NCBI RefSeq assembly: GCF_014805625.2
Contig: NW_023998464.1
Coordinates: 1,904,509 to 1,968,508, forward strand
Direction of reading: 5' to 3'
Length of the DNA stretch: 64,000 nucleotides
Origin: Glossina fuscipes
Lineage: Eukaryota > Arthropoda > Insecta > Diptera > Glossinidae
How positions within the stretch are numbered: position 1 is the stretch's first letter; each line of letters starts with the position of its first letter. Shown here one piece after another: positions 34,908 through 47,904 of the stretch. A program made the position numbers and the translations under genes. Below the pieces are notes generated by a model that ran no database searches, was not told where the DNA came from, and saw only the letters and a list, made by a program, of their open reading frames with translations.

Positions 34908-37900
34908 GGCGCATGATCGTGATGGGTCGTCGGATCCAACTTCGGGGTATCCCATTGCAAACCACGGGCCGAACTAAGACGATCTGAAAGATCTGCTCGG
35001 TCGGCAACTACGTTTTGTCCGCCCATATAGGATAAGCACGTGTATTCTTTATAAAATTTAACGCCGTGTATTATCGCTTACATTATAACTTTCGTGAAGT
35101 TTATATTTCGAAATATACTAAAGCGATGCTAGCAATTGTATCTATATGCTGTTCATGTGCGCATGTTGCGTTACCTATTTCAATCTTCTCTTTTGTAAGA
35201 ATAAAAGCTTTACATAACTAGCTTACACATGATCCGTTTCTTGTTGTCGCCCTTCTATTATTCTCATGGATGTTTGTTTCAGAAATGAATGATGAAAGTT
35301 GGCCATATTTATAACATGGCTTGCATTTTTATTAGACTTTGTTTGTTAAGAAATTGCAACGAACGAGTCCAAATGGGTACATTTTTATTGAAATTGTATA
35401 ATGTTAAATAAATTTTTCTTTCCATCATCGAAATATATGTTACACTAAATCACATCGAGACATTAGAACTTATGTGTACAAACAATTGCCCAAGGATCCC
35501 CAATCTTGCAAGTATTCTCCACAGTATTTGCATTCGAGGTGAATATTCGAGCGGAACTCTCTCTTCTCAACACATGTAAACACGCATATTATTGTCAAAA
35601 ACACAGTTATGATGGTAATATCTTTTTAGGCAAAAGCCTTAGCCTTGAAATTCTCAGCACAGTACTTGATTTAAAATACCGTTAATCCGGTCGTATTAAT
35701 ATCTCCAATACCATTCCTATTCCATCGTGAAAATGTTGTTTAATGTCTTTCTATTTCTAAAATCCGAAATCGATACTAAAATCCACTATATCCAGGAAAA
35801 TTCAATACCAGCATTCCTTTTACGTGACTTCCTCCAAATCTCTATGAATTAAGTTAAGAACAATTTGCAAGTCTACTCTCCATTTATTGTTTGCAGTATT
35901 CCGTGCTGTTATGATAAATAAATAATTTACTGCTTGTTAAAGGAAGCTATCAGATCGGTCTTGTCAATAAGGTGGACAATAAGGTTCTTAATTGTTTTCG
36001 TATAACGATATTTCTCACAACAGAGCTTTGTACGCTCGATTCAATACTTTCACAGTAGCAAACGTTTTCAAGGAAACACAGGGCAGCGTCCTAAGAAAAA
36101 ACTTTTGAGATATCTACTCTATAGTTGTGAATCAGTATAGCATAGTCCGCAAACTACCCGAAAGCCGATACAATCCAAAAAGTCCTCTCCTCTCCCCTCT
36201 TTTTTTCTCATAACCCTATTACAATTTGCTTTTCACTAGATGTCGCTTAATTTCTACATCTTATTTTCCTTTACACGGATAACATTTTAGAGATCGGCGC
36301 TAAAACCTCAGCGCCTTGTATAGCTTTTCGTTAGAGAATTAGCGAAAAAGAGTACACCTTCAAGGTTCTACAATAGATTTTCACGGACGGTTCTAAAAAA
36401 GATTCGATGATGGGCTTCAGTGTAACCACTGCTAAAAAAACATATAATTGCGCAAGAGAGATTCCTACAGAGTTTAAGGCCGTATAAAGGTTAAGAGAAA
36501 TTTTTAAACTTCAAAAGAAATCGGAACTTTGATTGCGTACTTTTCATACCGCTTTACAGAGAAGCTCTGAAAACGGACTTAGTCCGGCCTCAAACTCAAA
36601 ATAGTTTATGCTAAAAAAAAAACCGAAAAAAACTAGAATACAATTACAAAGAATTATCCCTTACGGGTTACAAGGCAAAGGATTATGAAAGCAAGCCGTA
36701 AAAAAAATTTAAAGATTGCTCCCGAAACATGCTCACAGTTAAAAAAAAAGGCTTTCAAGTCGAATGTAGTTTTTAGTTTCCTTTTTTTATCTTTTCTTTG
36801 TTAACTTGATTTAACTTTTAGTTTAGTTATTTTTCATTTGTCTTACTTTATCCGGAGCGCTAAAGACGATTTGCGTAAACGGAAAAGCGATCAATTTTTT
36901 TGAAATATTTGCCTATATTTCTGCTTAAGCTTGATAACTCACCTTTATCTTAAAAAAAAAAGAAATCTCTTTTGTTAACCGTTTTCTAGCACAATATATT
37001 TTCTTCTTAATGAGAGATTTTGTATTACTTTCAGTACAGAAAAGTATTATTCAATAATAAATTGAAATGTTCGTAAACTTTTCACTTTTTATTAAATTTA
37101 AAGAGCTGAAGTTCGAGTCCACTTGTTGCAGCTTTTAAATCTAAGTCAACAATGGAGCAAAACAGAAAGGACATCATGGATTTATATGCAAACTAGTGAA
37201 ACGAATTAACCACACGAGGCACAAAATCATGTAGACGTTACGCACATTCGCTTACATACACAATCTAGCACACATGTGTTTTAATCGCAAATCAACGAAT
37301 CGCAAAAAGCCGTAATATTTTTAAAGGAAACGAATGCCGTAAGCAAATTCGTAGATATATGTGCTTTATATACTTTATGGTAGCCTTCGTTGACGATAAT
37401 GATTACGGCCTTTAGAATAGTAACGGATAAGTTTCAAAATTCGATACTCTCCAACGGAAGTGTGTAGAATTGCTAATGTGTGTATACGCGGGGTATGAGT
37501 GGCCTGCGTATGCAAAATTCCATAACACAATTAGAAGCTAAAGCAAACTATAAAGAGCTGCTGCAAACAAAACATCACACCTATTAGCAATGCACTGAAA
37601 AACGATTATGCGCAATACAATTTATGAATAAGCGATTATGTATGTGTTTGTGCGACTGACAGAAAATTTCCACTATAAAATTTGTAACGATATAATTAAA
37701 ATTATTTTTTTTATTGTCAGTGTAATGAACCAAATAATGATATTGAAAAAAAAGATTTTGAAAAATTTTTTAAATTAAAAAACAAAAAAACTTGAAATAA
37801 ATCTATTAATAAGTAGCTCTTCTTATACGCTGCCTAAGAAAAAAAGCTTACACTTTCTAAATGTAATTATGAGATACATAAAATACACTGTCCAAACTTT

Positions 37901-38570
37901 TTGAAAAAACATAAATAATTTGCTAAACATTAAAACAAATCTCTATTTTTAAACCGTCCCCCTTCTAGCACTTTAAAGGAAAATTCGATGAAATCACACA
38001 GGTATAAATTAAATTAATAAATTGTTGTTTAATCACATTTTTATAAAACGATTTCTTTTATTTTTTCGTCGTCTTCACATGGGCTTGGTGAGACCAATAC
38101 TTGAAAATGAACTTGTTCAAAAGTAATCCTTGCTTTGTGCCCTTAGGAATTCAGTATGAAATCCTTTCGTTTCATTGCTACCTGACGAAAATAGATAGCT
38201 ATAGGTTTTCATCCTGTATGTTTCACTTCTTGTTAAGTTAATAAATTGCGCCATTGACTTCTCTATCTTATTAGAGGAGATTAACCTCAGACTCCTTGCA
38301 CGTTCTTCTAGAAATTTCATTTTCATAAAACTTAGTCAGTGCAGGGGTAATTATAACCTCTTCAGTCCGTTCAACGTGCTGTGCATCACACTAAATGACA
38401 TCTACAATTTTATCTCAATACCGGATTCTTTCAATAATATCAAATCAACTGTCTCTTCTCTACGATTAAACTAATTATGTTCACTATTTTCGTTTGCCAA
38501 GCTTTTGTTCGTTTGATTCGGCTTAGTGGTCCAGTCCTATCTAGAATCTATATTGGCTGTCACTTTGCCG
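34908..38570. other. Gene-free AT-rich interval
   Basis: No open frame with a recognisable family, and no long internal repeat was noticed. It has scattered poly-A and poly-T tracts and a few GC-richer patches (about 34920-35040) of unknown origin. Confidence 0.45.
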
Positions 38571-38571
38571 C

Positions 38572-39235
38572 TATACATTTTTATGCCCACTACCGCAGTA
38601 GGATGGGCATATCGTTTGACGCTTGCAGCAGTCAGAAAGAAGCTTGACAGACCCCGCAAAATGTGTATACTCTTGATCAACATCAAATTCTGAATCCATT
38701 TAAGCACGTTCGTCTGTTCTTCTGGCCCTCTATCGGTCTGTGTAGACCCTATTGCAAAACTCTCCCATCCACTTGTCCATCCGTCTAACTTACACATTCT
38801 TCTCTTCGCAAAAAAGAATACAAATATGGGAAAGAGTTTGAAAACACTTTTAGAAACTTATGGCGATGCTATTTCGTCACATCGCGATTTGCGGTTTTTT
38901 GCTCCAACAGTTTAAAAGTGGTCATTGTGGTGTCAATGACAAAGAACAGCCTGGAGGACCAAAAAAGCACAAACACAATGACGACTTAAATGCCAATTAC
39001 ATTCTATAAATCAACAGCTTTTAGACGTTTACAAGGAATTTTTCTCAATAAATGCTTTTTTCAGCCAAAATCAACGCAACCACCTAATAAATTTCGACAT
39101 TTAATCTAACATCAGAAATAATCAGCCGCGCCCACCCAATATTATATAGTATGAAAATGTAGTTCTGGTTCTTTCTTCTAGGATCGCGATGATCGGTATA
39201 AAAGGTTCCGTCACGGCTGAATATCATTTTCTTAT
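38572..39235 (-). repeat. Dispersed repeat R1, nearly full copy
   Basis: Left end TTTTTATGCCCACTACCGCA with GGATGGGCATA, middle GTGTATACTCTTGATCAACA and TCTGAATCCATTTAAGCACG, a run of GTCTGT-like words, then CGCGCCCACCCAATATTATA. Right end GGTATAAAAGGTTCCGTCAC with GGCTGAATATCATTTTCTTA. The end words recur at 44285-44345 and define the family at about 660 bases. Confidence 0.7.
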
Positions 39236-40023
39236 TTGCTTTTACTCTCTATAAAAGTCAGCCTCAGTATTTAGGTTAAGATTTATTTTTAAGAGTCTAA
39301 TCTATTCGACTGGTATTTTAGTGTAGCTGAAGCGCCTGTGTAAATGCAAATAAATAAATAATTATTTGGACTTAATGTTACATAATTTTCGAATTGATTT
39401 TTATTTATTTCAATTATTTATTTTAATAAATCACTTATAATTACGATTCTCCACCTTCGTTAGCAATACAACATTCATTCATGATGACCGGGATTTTCCA
39501 TTCGTAAAAAATCAGGTAAATCCCTCGTTTGAATGAATCCATAAAGATAAGAAGATTGCAAAGGCCTAGTACACTGGTTGTTCGATTTAGAAATTAATTT
39601 ACTTTCGTTCCTTAGATAATATTATTAATTTTTCTAAATTTACCTTTTTCACTTATTTAAATATCATCTTTGCATCAGGTAATATGTCAGGTCTCCATTG
39701 GGGGACAATGGCCTCTGTAGTTGTTCTCAACTTGCGGAGGTGACTATTCCTCCTATAACTAAAAAAAGATAATACACTATTTCCTCTTATAACAACTGAC
39801 GGGTCACAGCGCCAGATTATACCCCAGAGTATAATTTAATCAACGGCGAACCATCATTTTTATCACAGATGGAGCATATAGAAGGAATACTTTTATCAAT
39901 ACAATGTTGATGAATGATTTTGGTGTGTTCTAAATGTAATCTAATTTATACGTCGTTAAAATTCACAGTTCGTTAAGTAACCGCCAACAGAAAGTTTATT
40001 ATGATTGGTAGTCCTGCGTTAAG

Positions 40024-40536
40024 GTGAAGTTTTGTTCTGTAACAATTATGTCGACGTATTCTTTATATACGACAATTACTAATATGTTCTACATCGGAAT
40101 AATTCACTGGATCCATCGTTTGTTATATCGTTCGATTCAGAATCACTTTCTCAATAATTTTTTGGATCAGTCTAAGCTTATCTATCCGTATTCAGATATT
40201 TTGAAGAAACTTAGTATTCTAACGTGTTTTTTGACCCAAGGACAAACGATATTAAAACTGGCTCGGACCGGAAAGTCCATAATTTGGATAACTGTAGTGG
40301 AGTATATTTAGTAGTGAACTGTGGCCCCCATGTATACTTTCTTCAAGTTCTCTTTCTTAGCATATCAATTTTGGGACACGCGTCACGCGGCTTATTTATT
40401 GGCTAATGAGGACCTGTTAAAATTTGAACGTAATGGCTTCCCTTTGCAGTCAAAATTCATAGCACTTGTTAACACATTAATATTGACGTTGAAGCTAGGA
40501 CCACTGGATGGCAGTAATTTCAATATCAATCGCTAA
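40024..40536 (+). other. Overlapping open frames, no family recognised
   Basis: Three overlapping plus-strand frames (40024-40311, 40224-40406, 40321-40536) look like one former coding region cut by frameshifts: hydrophobic stretches such as MYTFFKFSFLAYQFWDTRHA are followed by hydrophilic ones. No motif allows a name. The surrounding 39240-42600 otherwise has no supported gene. Confidence 0.2.
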
Positions 40537-42608
40537 GCTAATTGTAATTTTGAACCAGAACAGTAAACATTCCTTGACATATAACGATTACTATATATAT
40601 TCGATTACATTCGCCGTAAAGAAATCTTAAATCTTAGAAAGTGCTTTTTCCACTTTGCTGCTTGACTTTCATATGATCACACTTGTATATATATACTTTA
40701 GATATATACGTAACATGAGTCGATACGATTCATTTTTCAATCTTCTTCTTTCCCTTTCTTTTCCTACCGACCCCTACCTATGCAACACAATGATAGTCAG
40801 AAGGAAATGGGGAACGGTCGCAGTCTGGTGGGTGTGTACCCTATCAGTGAGCCTTTGTCGACTAAGAACTAAGTAGTTAACGCTTTCAAAAAGCCTGCTA
40901 ATGCTAATTTGCAGACAATTCCGGACCTGAGTCTATGCCTGGCAAACGAAAGAACGAACGAACGATCAGAACACCATGGTAATCCCTAGAGTATGTAAAG
41001 CGTACTTCCTACACGAGTAATCAAATAGATACAGAAAGGCCAGGTGTGAAGACATGCTTTTTTCTGATAGTCGTTTTATATTATTGCAAACCAGAAAACA
41101 GTCGAAGGTACACAAAAGGTGGGACTTGTTAGAAAGACAGAATAGTTAGTGCTGAAGCAAATATTCTGCGGAAGCGAAAGCAAGAGTCGCCTTCTTTATC
41201 TTCCTTTTCTTCTTCTTAGCTAAAATAAATTACATGACATCTCTGAACGCACACAAGTTCTGTTGAAGCACCGATCCGGTATAGATTTCTGTAACAATAA
41301 CTATATCAAACTGCGCATAAATCAGATTTTTCCCAATTATAATAAAAAAAGGTTATTTTACTATTTTAAGGTTATTTATTACTGTTCTGTGGGGAATCAA
41401 AATGGCTCCTCATTTTGAACTCATATGTTCTCCAGCTCAAAAGGGTAGTGCAAGACTAAGCTAAACCAAGATAGAGTAGTTATAAGCAGATAAGACTAAC
41501 GACAGGTTTGAAGCATCCCAAATGAGATCTGGCAAGGTTATTCGACCTAAGCTAACCGTAATAGTTGTCAAAATGGCGTCTTCCCGTCTTTGGCGCTGAG
41601 TTGACTTTGTACAGTTTTGTTGGGGACTCCATTTCGTCATTTCTTTTGGGTAAGCAGCTAACACCATCAGACGTGTTACGGAGTTTTCTCCTTTTTTTTA
41701 CTTCTTGAACGTGCAATTAACATATTCTGAAATCTGCGCTTCTGTATTTCTAGTCACATTATTTGCATCTTAAAGCGCAAATGAGACATTTCACGTTATC
41801 TCCTTCATTTACTTAAATTACTTATTTCTTTGAATTAACGCAACGATTTCTTCAAATTGAATAAAGATAGACCTTAGTGTCAATAAATGAAACCTAAATC
41901 TTAACATTTCCGATTTATTGGGTGAATATCCAAGTAAGTTATTATATATTTAAATATATTTTCTTTTGACGAATTTCTGGATAAACCGTGAGCTCACCCG
42001 CGGCCAAGAATTGAACCTCATATATTCTACTTAAAGGAAGAGTTTCATCGATTTTATATGGCGTTAAGAAATCTGTCTTTTAAGATTTTATATGCCGTCT
42101 AGAGCTAAGAATAAACATTAATGAGAAAAAGTTTAATACACATGTCTTATGCCGCTTTAAGTGAAACGATTTATTAAAAATGTGGCAAACATCAGCTTAA
42201 ACAATAACTAAGCTGACGAATCAGAGACGACAAGCATATCACATCAGTCGTTCACATCACGGGGGAATACATGAAAAATCACTTTGGTTGGCTGGTATCT
42301 ACACAACTTAAGTTATTAACTGGCATAAACTGATATTGGCTGACCAAAACAACAATAACTCGTATGTAAGTAACTCGTATGTAAGCATAAATATACGCAC
42401 ATATGCATTCATATGCAGAAATGTTTACATATTCAACAAGTAACAGTGGATTTCTTAAATGTCTCTAATAATATTAAAACTTAAAATATCGTATGTAATG
42501 TAATCTACGTTCATATTAAACAAAAAGGAAGGGACAAGAGATGAATTCAACTTGGGACGCATCTTGAAAGAACATTTCCTCGTAACAAAGCGTCGCAAGA
42601 GTGAGTAG

Positions 42609-42974
42609 GTGATGCTCTTGCTCAAAGTTGCTGAGCTAGTTGAGTTGTTGGCTATCACCCAATTTCCCAAAGTCACAAATATGTTGCAATATAATATAGA
42701 AACCACGCGAATATACGTTCATGTCTCGCGAGCACAGATCAAAGTCGAAAATGCATATAACGTCTGGAAAGAAAAAAAGAAAACGTTCACCGTATTTTCA
42801 ATGAAAATGGATTTCAATGAAAAATGGTTTAAAATACCGCCCAAGCGTTGGGCAGGGATACGTCAAGATGAAAGATACGTCAATGTGAAAGATAGAGTTG
42901 AGATGTTTGGCTACAAATTTTTTGGTAATGATTTGTCTGACAAGAGAAAAAAGTCTAGCAATAAGAAAGACTGA
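42609..42974 (+). CDS. Hypothetical small basic protein
   Basis: The open frame gives 121 residues; the second half is lysine-rich and protein-like (NVWKEKKKTFTVFSMKMDFN, then RQDERYVNVKDRVEMFGYKF, ending SDKRKKSSNKKD). AATAAA follows about 25 bases after the stop. No intron, signal peptide or known motif is seen. The first 40 residues may not be coding. A relic or an orphan gene are both possible. Confidence 0.25.
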   Translation: MMLLLKVAELVELLAITQFPKVTNMLQYNIETTRIYVHVSRAQIKVENAYNVWKEKKKTFTVFSMKMDFNEKWFKIPPKRWAGIRQDERYVNVKDRVEMFGYKFFGNDLSDKRKKSSNKKD

Positions 42975-43394
42975 CACTCATGTATTGCACATGATCTTAA
43001 TAAAAGTTCATTTCAGTGAACGGTGAATCTAAGCCATTTCCATCACGATAACCGTTGACTCAATCACCCTTTCAAATAAAACCGACTGATCAAGCAATCG
43101 AGGCCAAGTCGGGCAAGAGTTTCGGTTACATCCAATAGAAAAGACCGTTTAGTACGCAATTTATCTCGGGTATGTCGCTTAATCGTACTTTTTTAATGCC
43201 ACCCCACAAGTGTCATATAAACTTAATTCCACAAACAAGAGAAATTTGGTTAGAAGCATTCTTAATAACAACGTCAATGTTTGTTACTTTCATTGTTATC
43301 TACGTTTTGTTACGAAGGAGCTTTGCGCTTTAATCTACTTGTTCTTCTTAATCCGTCCACCAGACCTTTAACTTTCCATTTATTACCGATTAGT

Positions 43395-43560
43395 GTCGTC
43401 ACTACACCCTCCACCTAAGGTTGGAGGTATATTCCATTTGTCAAATCACTTGCAACACTTCAGAGATCCAGTAAAGTATATATGTTGGGACATCTGTCTG
43501 ACTGTCTGCCCGCGCGCTTATGCAATCTCTGCGGTAAACATTCTCCTGGCTGTCAAAAAC
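43395..43560 (+). repeat. Dispersed repeat R1, fragment
   Basis: CACTACACCCTCCACCTAAG with a GGAGGTATATTCCATTTGTC stretch, then CACTTCAGAGATCCAGTAAA and a string of CTGTCTG words: the R1 left end in diverged form. Confidence 0.5.
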
Positions 43561-43784
43561 AGGTAATCGGCTTTAAATTTATCAGACACATTTGCAGCCC
43601 TTCTATACAGATTAATATAGAAAATAGGTTATACCGAAGAGGAGATATGCCTGCACTACCACGTAAACTGAGAATATCTGTGTTTTCAAAAGAAACAAAA
43701 ATGGTTGTTTGCTCATTTCTCATACTACAATAGATAAAACAATACAAATTTGGATGGTCCGGTATAGAAATGGAAATATTGATC

Positions 43785-44345
43785 ACGCCCACCCAACGTT
43801 ATAACATCTGAAAATTTGTTTTTGTCAAAACGTTTGTAACACACTGAAGTGGGGCTGCAGAGACGCTATAAATTATATACATCTTCATCGGTATCTTAAG
43901 GTCGGAATCATTCTAGACATGTTCCTCTGTCCGTGTTTCCATTTGACTATCTGCCCATACGTACAGTGTATGCGTCCGCGTACATGTTACGGTTTCTCTG
44001 TTAGTATATTTTATATTGGTAAACAATTTGTAGTGTTTATGGCAAAAACTGTTCCGGTCACGTTGCAAGATTGAAACTTCTTGCATGCACGTCCATACTA
44101 AATCGGTGTAAGGACATGCAATGCAACATACACAAATAACAACTATTTTGTTTGGAATTTCCCTCATTATTCTTAAGCTACAGTGGCCACAAATTAAAAA
44201 TGTCCACGTGTATTTGACAAGAATGGAAAAATTTCACCACGCCCGCCCAATATGAAAATTTAATTTTTACGTTTCCTTTTAAGTCTTTTTTAGTATAAAG
44301 ATGGTGGGTATATGAAAGATTCGGTCGCAGCCGAATAAAATTTTC
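43785..44345 (-). repeat. Dispersed repeat R1, long copy
   Basis: Carries CACGCCCACCCAACGTTATA, CAAAACGTTTGTAACACACT, GCAGAGACGCTATAAATTAT, and ends GGTGGGTATATGAAAGATTC with GGTCGCAGCCGAATAAAATT. The end matches the right end of the copy at 38572-39235. Confidence 0.6.
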
Positions 44346-44934
44346 TTAGTTGCTACTCATTGCAGGACGATTATCACCATCCTTTATTCATTTTTTTCTT
44401 ACTCGTGGCGATGTGTGCACTATGATAAGACGGAAAGGCACAGTTAACAACTTCCGAAGTGATCATCCACCACTTGTTGATTTGTGAAATGCTATTGAAT
44501 TTCACTATTGTGCATCATGCATCATTAAAGTAGTCAATCGATTATTTTAAATGTATCTAACGTACGGATTTAATGAAGTGCGTATTAGGATTTACTGGAA
44601 CAGATTGTACAAATTGCGTTTTAAAATCAGCGGACGGACATTATAGAGCCCTTTTAACTTTTTATCTGTTTTATTGAATACTTTGCGCATTTGAACAATA
44701 TGCTTAGCTATGTGAATGCAAGCATTTACATTAGCATTCATATTGTACATCTCTCATCTATTTAAATTGTAAAAAGAAAGAGAGTCCGCCTGCCTGACAC
44801 ATGACCAACAAAGCGTAAAGAATTATTTGAAATGCACACATAAATGACAATAACTTAGTGACAGTTTTGATAAGCAATGGCTCTGCTCGCCAACTTTAGT
44901 CATGTTTATTGATAACTGCGTTAAGATTATTAGA

Positions 44935-45570
44935 AAACAAGTAAGATAGTCATACTCGTCGTGGACCGAATCTCGCATACCCACTACAATGTTTTTCGCA
45001 TTCTACTCTCCAAGTTCTCTTATTTGATCCCCATATCCCTGCTATTATTAAGAAAATTTAATCGCTTTGTCTACCATGTTCATTTTAGAATTAACCCATT
45101 CCTAAGCAGATAATATATTTCGGTTTGAGGAATATACAAAGTAATTTCAAACATTATGTCTTGTTTGCGTGATGGTAAATAAGCATAAAACCTCAAAAAA
45201 GTGAAAAAGATAAAATTTAATCATTTGTAACTTTGTGTGGGCATGGCCGAGTTTTTTGCCATTTTTCGACGTAAAGGGTAAAGTGGTTCCCAAAGTAACA
45301 AAGTTTTAACTTTTATAATTTCTGAGTAACGAACAAAAAACCACAAATCTTTGTTAAAAAAAGCAGAGTTGCGTTTAGTTTACGCTCCACGCTGGCTTCT
45401 GCTTTGACCAATTTGACCCGTTTTTAATACCAGCCTGCATCCAAAAACTTCCAACGTCTCTACCAGAATTGTGCAAACAGCAAGCACCATACGCGCACAC
45501 AGACGGACATGGCTTAATCAATTGAAAGGTCTCTCAAGCTTCCTTTACTCATTATTCTTGTGTTGCGAAT
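44935..45570 (-). repeat. Dispersed repeat R1, copy inverted relative to 29545-30205
   Basis: The left end GACCGAATCTCGCATACCCA with CTACAATGTTTTTCGCATTC, then TCTTATTTGATCCCCATATC, is the reverse complement of 30120-30195 with few changes. Further matches run to the AAATTTAATCATTTGTAACT segment (compare 29930-29950). Confidence 0.65.
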
Positions 45571-47089
45571 ATGTTGTTGGATGTCCTTTGGACAGATGAT
45601 GACGTGCAACTTTTTATGCCACAAGATGTTTCAGCAATAACTCCAAACATATCTTAATACTCTCTATCGCTGGCTTTCTGTTCCTGCCCAAAGTGAAAAA
45701 AAGATAGTAGCAATCCTATATTACGCCTATGAAGTTCATAATAAGTGAGTATTGATTCCGATTTTGAATATATTGGTGGAGTGAAAGTTTTGAGTCCACT
45801 TTTCTTTACCAGGTCGAGTACTCTCTTCACCGATTCCATTCATCCTATCTACCTTCAGATAATTCTGCTACATATTTCTATGTTTGAATAAGTAAACAAA
45901 TAAGTCCCTACTTAGCGACCAACAAGTAAATTTCTAAGGGACAATGCAGATTTTCTAATCTAAGCAGCTGCAGATGAACCACACAAATTTGTGGGACTAC
46001 TAGAGACGGAGTTGTTGTAACTGATAAGCCCTATAATAACCGTAAGGAACCCTTCAGGTAGTGTGAATAAGAAAGTTGAAAATAAATTAGAAGCTATAGT
46101 GGCTTTTCCATAGAGGAACAAAATATATATGTGCTCATAGAAAGGGTTGATTTGGCTGATTGTTTATAAAACCTTGAATTTGAAAAGTAGTTGTTGAGCA
46201 AGCTATTTAAGTTGTTAGCAGACTTTCAAGCTGCGCGCAACATTTGCAATGTGCTTTGGAAAACTTTGGCGAAAGGTCCATCCACACTGCGCAAGAAAAC
46301 TGATCCCATGTCATTCGCTACGCGATTGTGAGAAATTTAACAAACTCCGCCGTTCAGGATAGTCTTGGACCAATCTTTGTATTTGGAATCATATATCCCC
46401 AACGAACATGTAATAAAATTAAATGGAACTAACCCCTTTGCAACACAACTCAGGTGCACTCAATTTTAGTGTCTCCTCATTTCGGAAATGATTTGTATGA
46501 TATACCTTGCTTTTTTAAGTTAACACTATTTCTTTAACGTAACTTAAGCTTATCAAGGTAATTGTGGTAGTTCTATCAGCAAGACTGTTTTAGAATGATC
46601 ACAAGTTCAAAATGCACGCGTAAATTGTTATTAAAATACATCTGAAGAGCTACACGTTCTAGATAACTTTGAAATCAGTGAGCTCTGCTTTCGACATTTT
46701 CAAACTGTATTGCAATTCCAGTATAAGAACGTTAAACCTTCTTTCTGCTGAATTAAAGTTCTGCTTAAATTTTGGATGATATATACGTATATATAGGTGA
46801 CAGTTTCTAAAAAGTCCGCAATAGACTTGACGATTTTTCCAAGACCGTTTCCCATTAGCTTATTAAATTTCAAATATTCGTTCCTTTGCATCATACGTAA
46901 GCATTTCCATACGCAAATGTTGCCTAACTACAAATTTTCTTAGCTTTCACAACCTCTATGAGTTAAGAGAGATATTGTATTCCAAGTGAATTCTTCTTAT
47001 GTGGCGAAACCGTTGCTGCACGAATATACGTTACATTATATTGTGCGTACAAAATTTGAAGCCGACATTATCACATTTGCGATTACAGA

Positions 47090-47225
47090 CATTACCAAGA
47101 CGGACAGACATACATGTTTAAATCGTTTCAGAATTTGATATAGAACTGATATTGAAAATTATATATACTGTAGTTTCGAAACTTCCGTTTGTGTATTACA
47201 AACATTTTCACAGAAACAATTAATG
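47090..47225 (+). repeat. Dispersed repeat R1, partial copy
   Basis: CCAAGACGGACAGACATACA, TGTTTAAATCGTTTCAGAAT, TTATATATACTGTAGTTTCG and GTATTACAAACATTTTCACA follow the R1 order. It abuts the R4 repeat directly. Confidence 0.6.
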
Positions 47226-47535
47226 TCCTTATTGTGCGTCTTTTAAGAATATGCGTATAAAATTATTAACAATTTTGCATGTATTGCACGACTTTAAGGA
47301 ATAAGCGCATATTCGTTCTCAATAATTCAACAGGTCTTTGTAAAAACGCCAACAACCTGAGAGAATAAGCGTATATATTCTCAATAATTTGTATAGAAAT
47401 TCCAAACAACTGAGAAAATAAAAATTCCACACAACTGAGAATGTTTGAATACGTTTGTTTACAATTCTTGATAATTTTGCATGTATCGTGCGACTTTTAA
47501 GAATAAGCGTATACAATATATATATATATATATAA
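47225..47535. repeat. Minisatellite-like repeat R4, copy 2
   Basis: Three diverged units with ATTTTGCATGTAT(T/C)G(C/T)(A/G)CG, ACTTT(T)AAG(G)AATAAGCG and TATTCGTTCTCA, plus ATTCCACACAACTGAGAATG and TTTGAAT as in the copy at 4425-4632. It ends in a TA microsatellite (47517-47533). Confidence 0.72.
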
Positions 47536-47904
47536 GAATGTCAGCACAAACCAACAAAAAGATTGCCATAGAGAGGAAATAACGAACGGCACTTGCTCAT
47601 GCTTTGCTTATAATTAGCAGAAAAACAATGAATTATCGCCATGAGTACCTATGCCTGCAAAGATAATTGGCCAGATACGTTACACGCGCAGGGAAATAAT
47701 GATTGAATGATTATTTCGTTATGAACAATAATAAATAAAGTTCGTAAGGAGTAAAAAAAATATATATTTTAAATGTTTACATTATAAATAAGAGCAAGAA
47801 AAACGTCAAGAAACACAGTTCTTCATATCAACATATACTGCACGTGTAAGATAATTGTGCAGCATCATTATAACCTTTTGAGGCTACTGTGCTGCCATTT
47901 TGTG

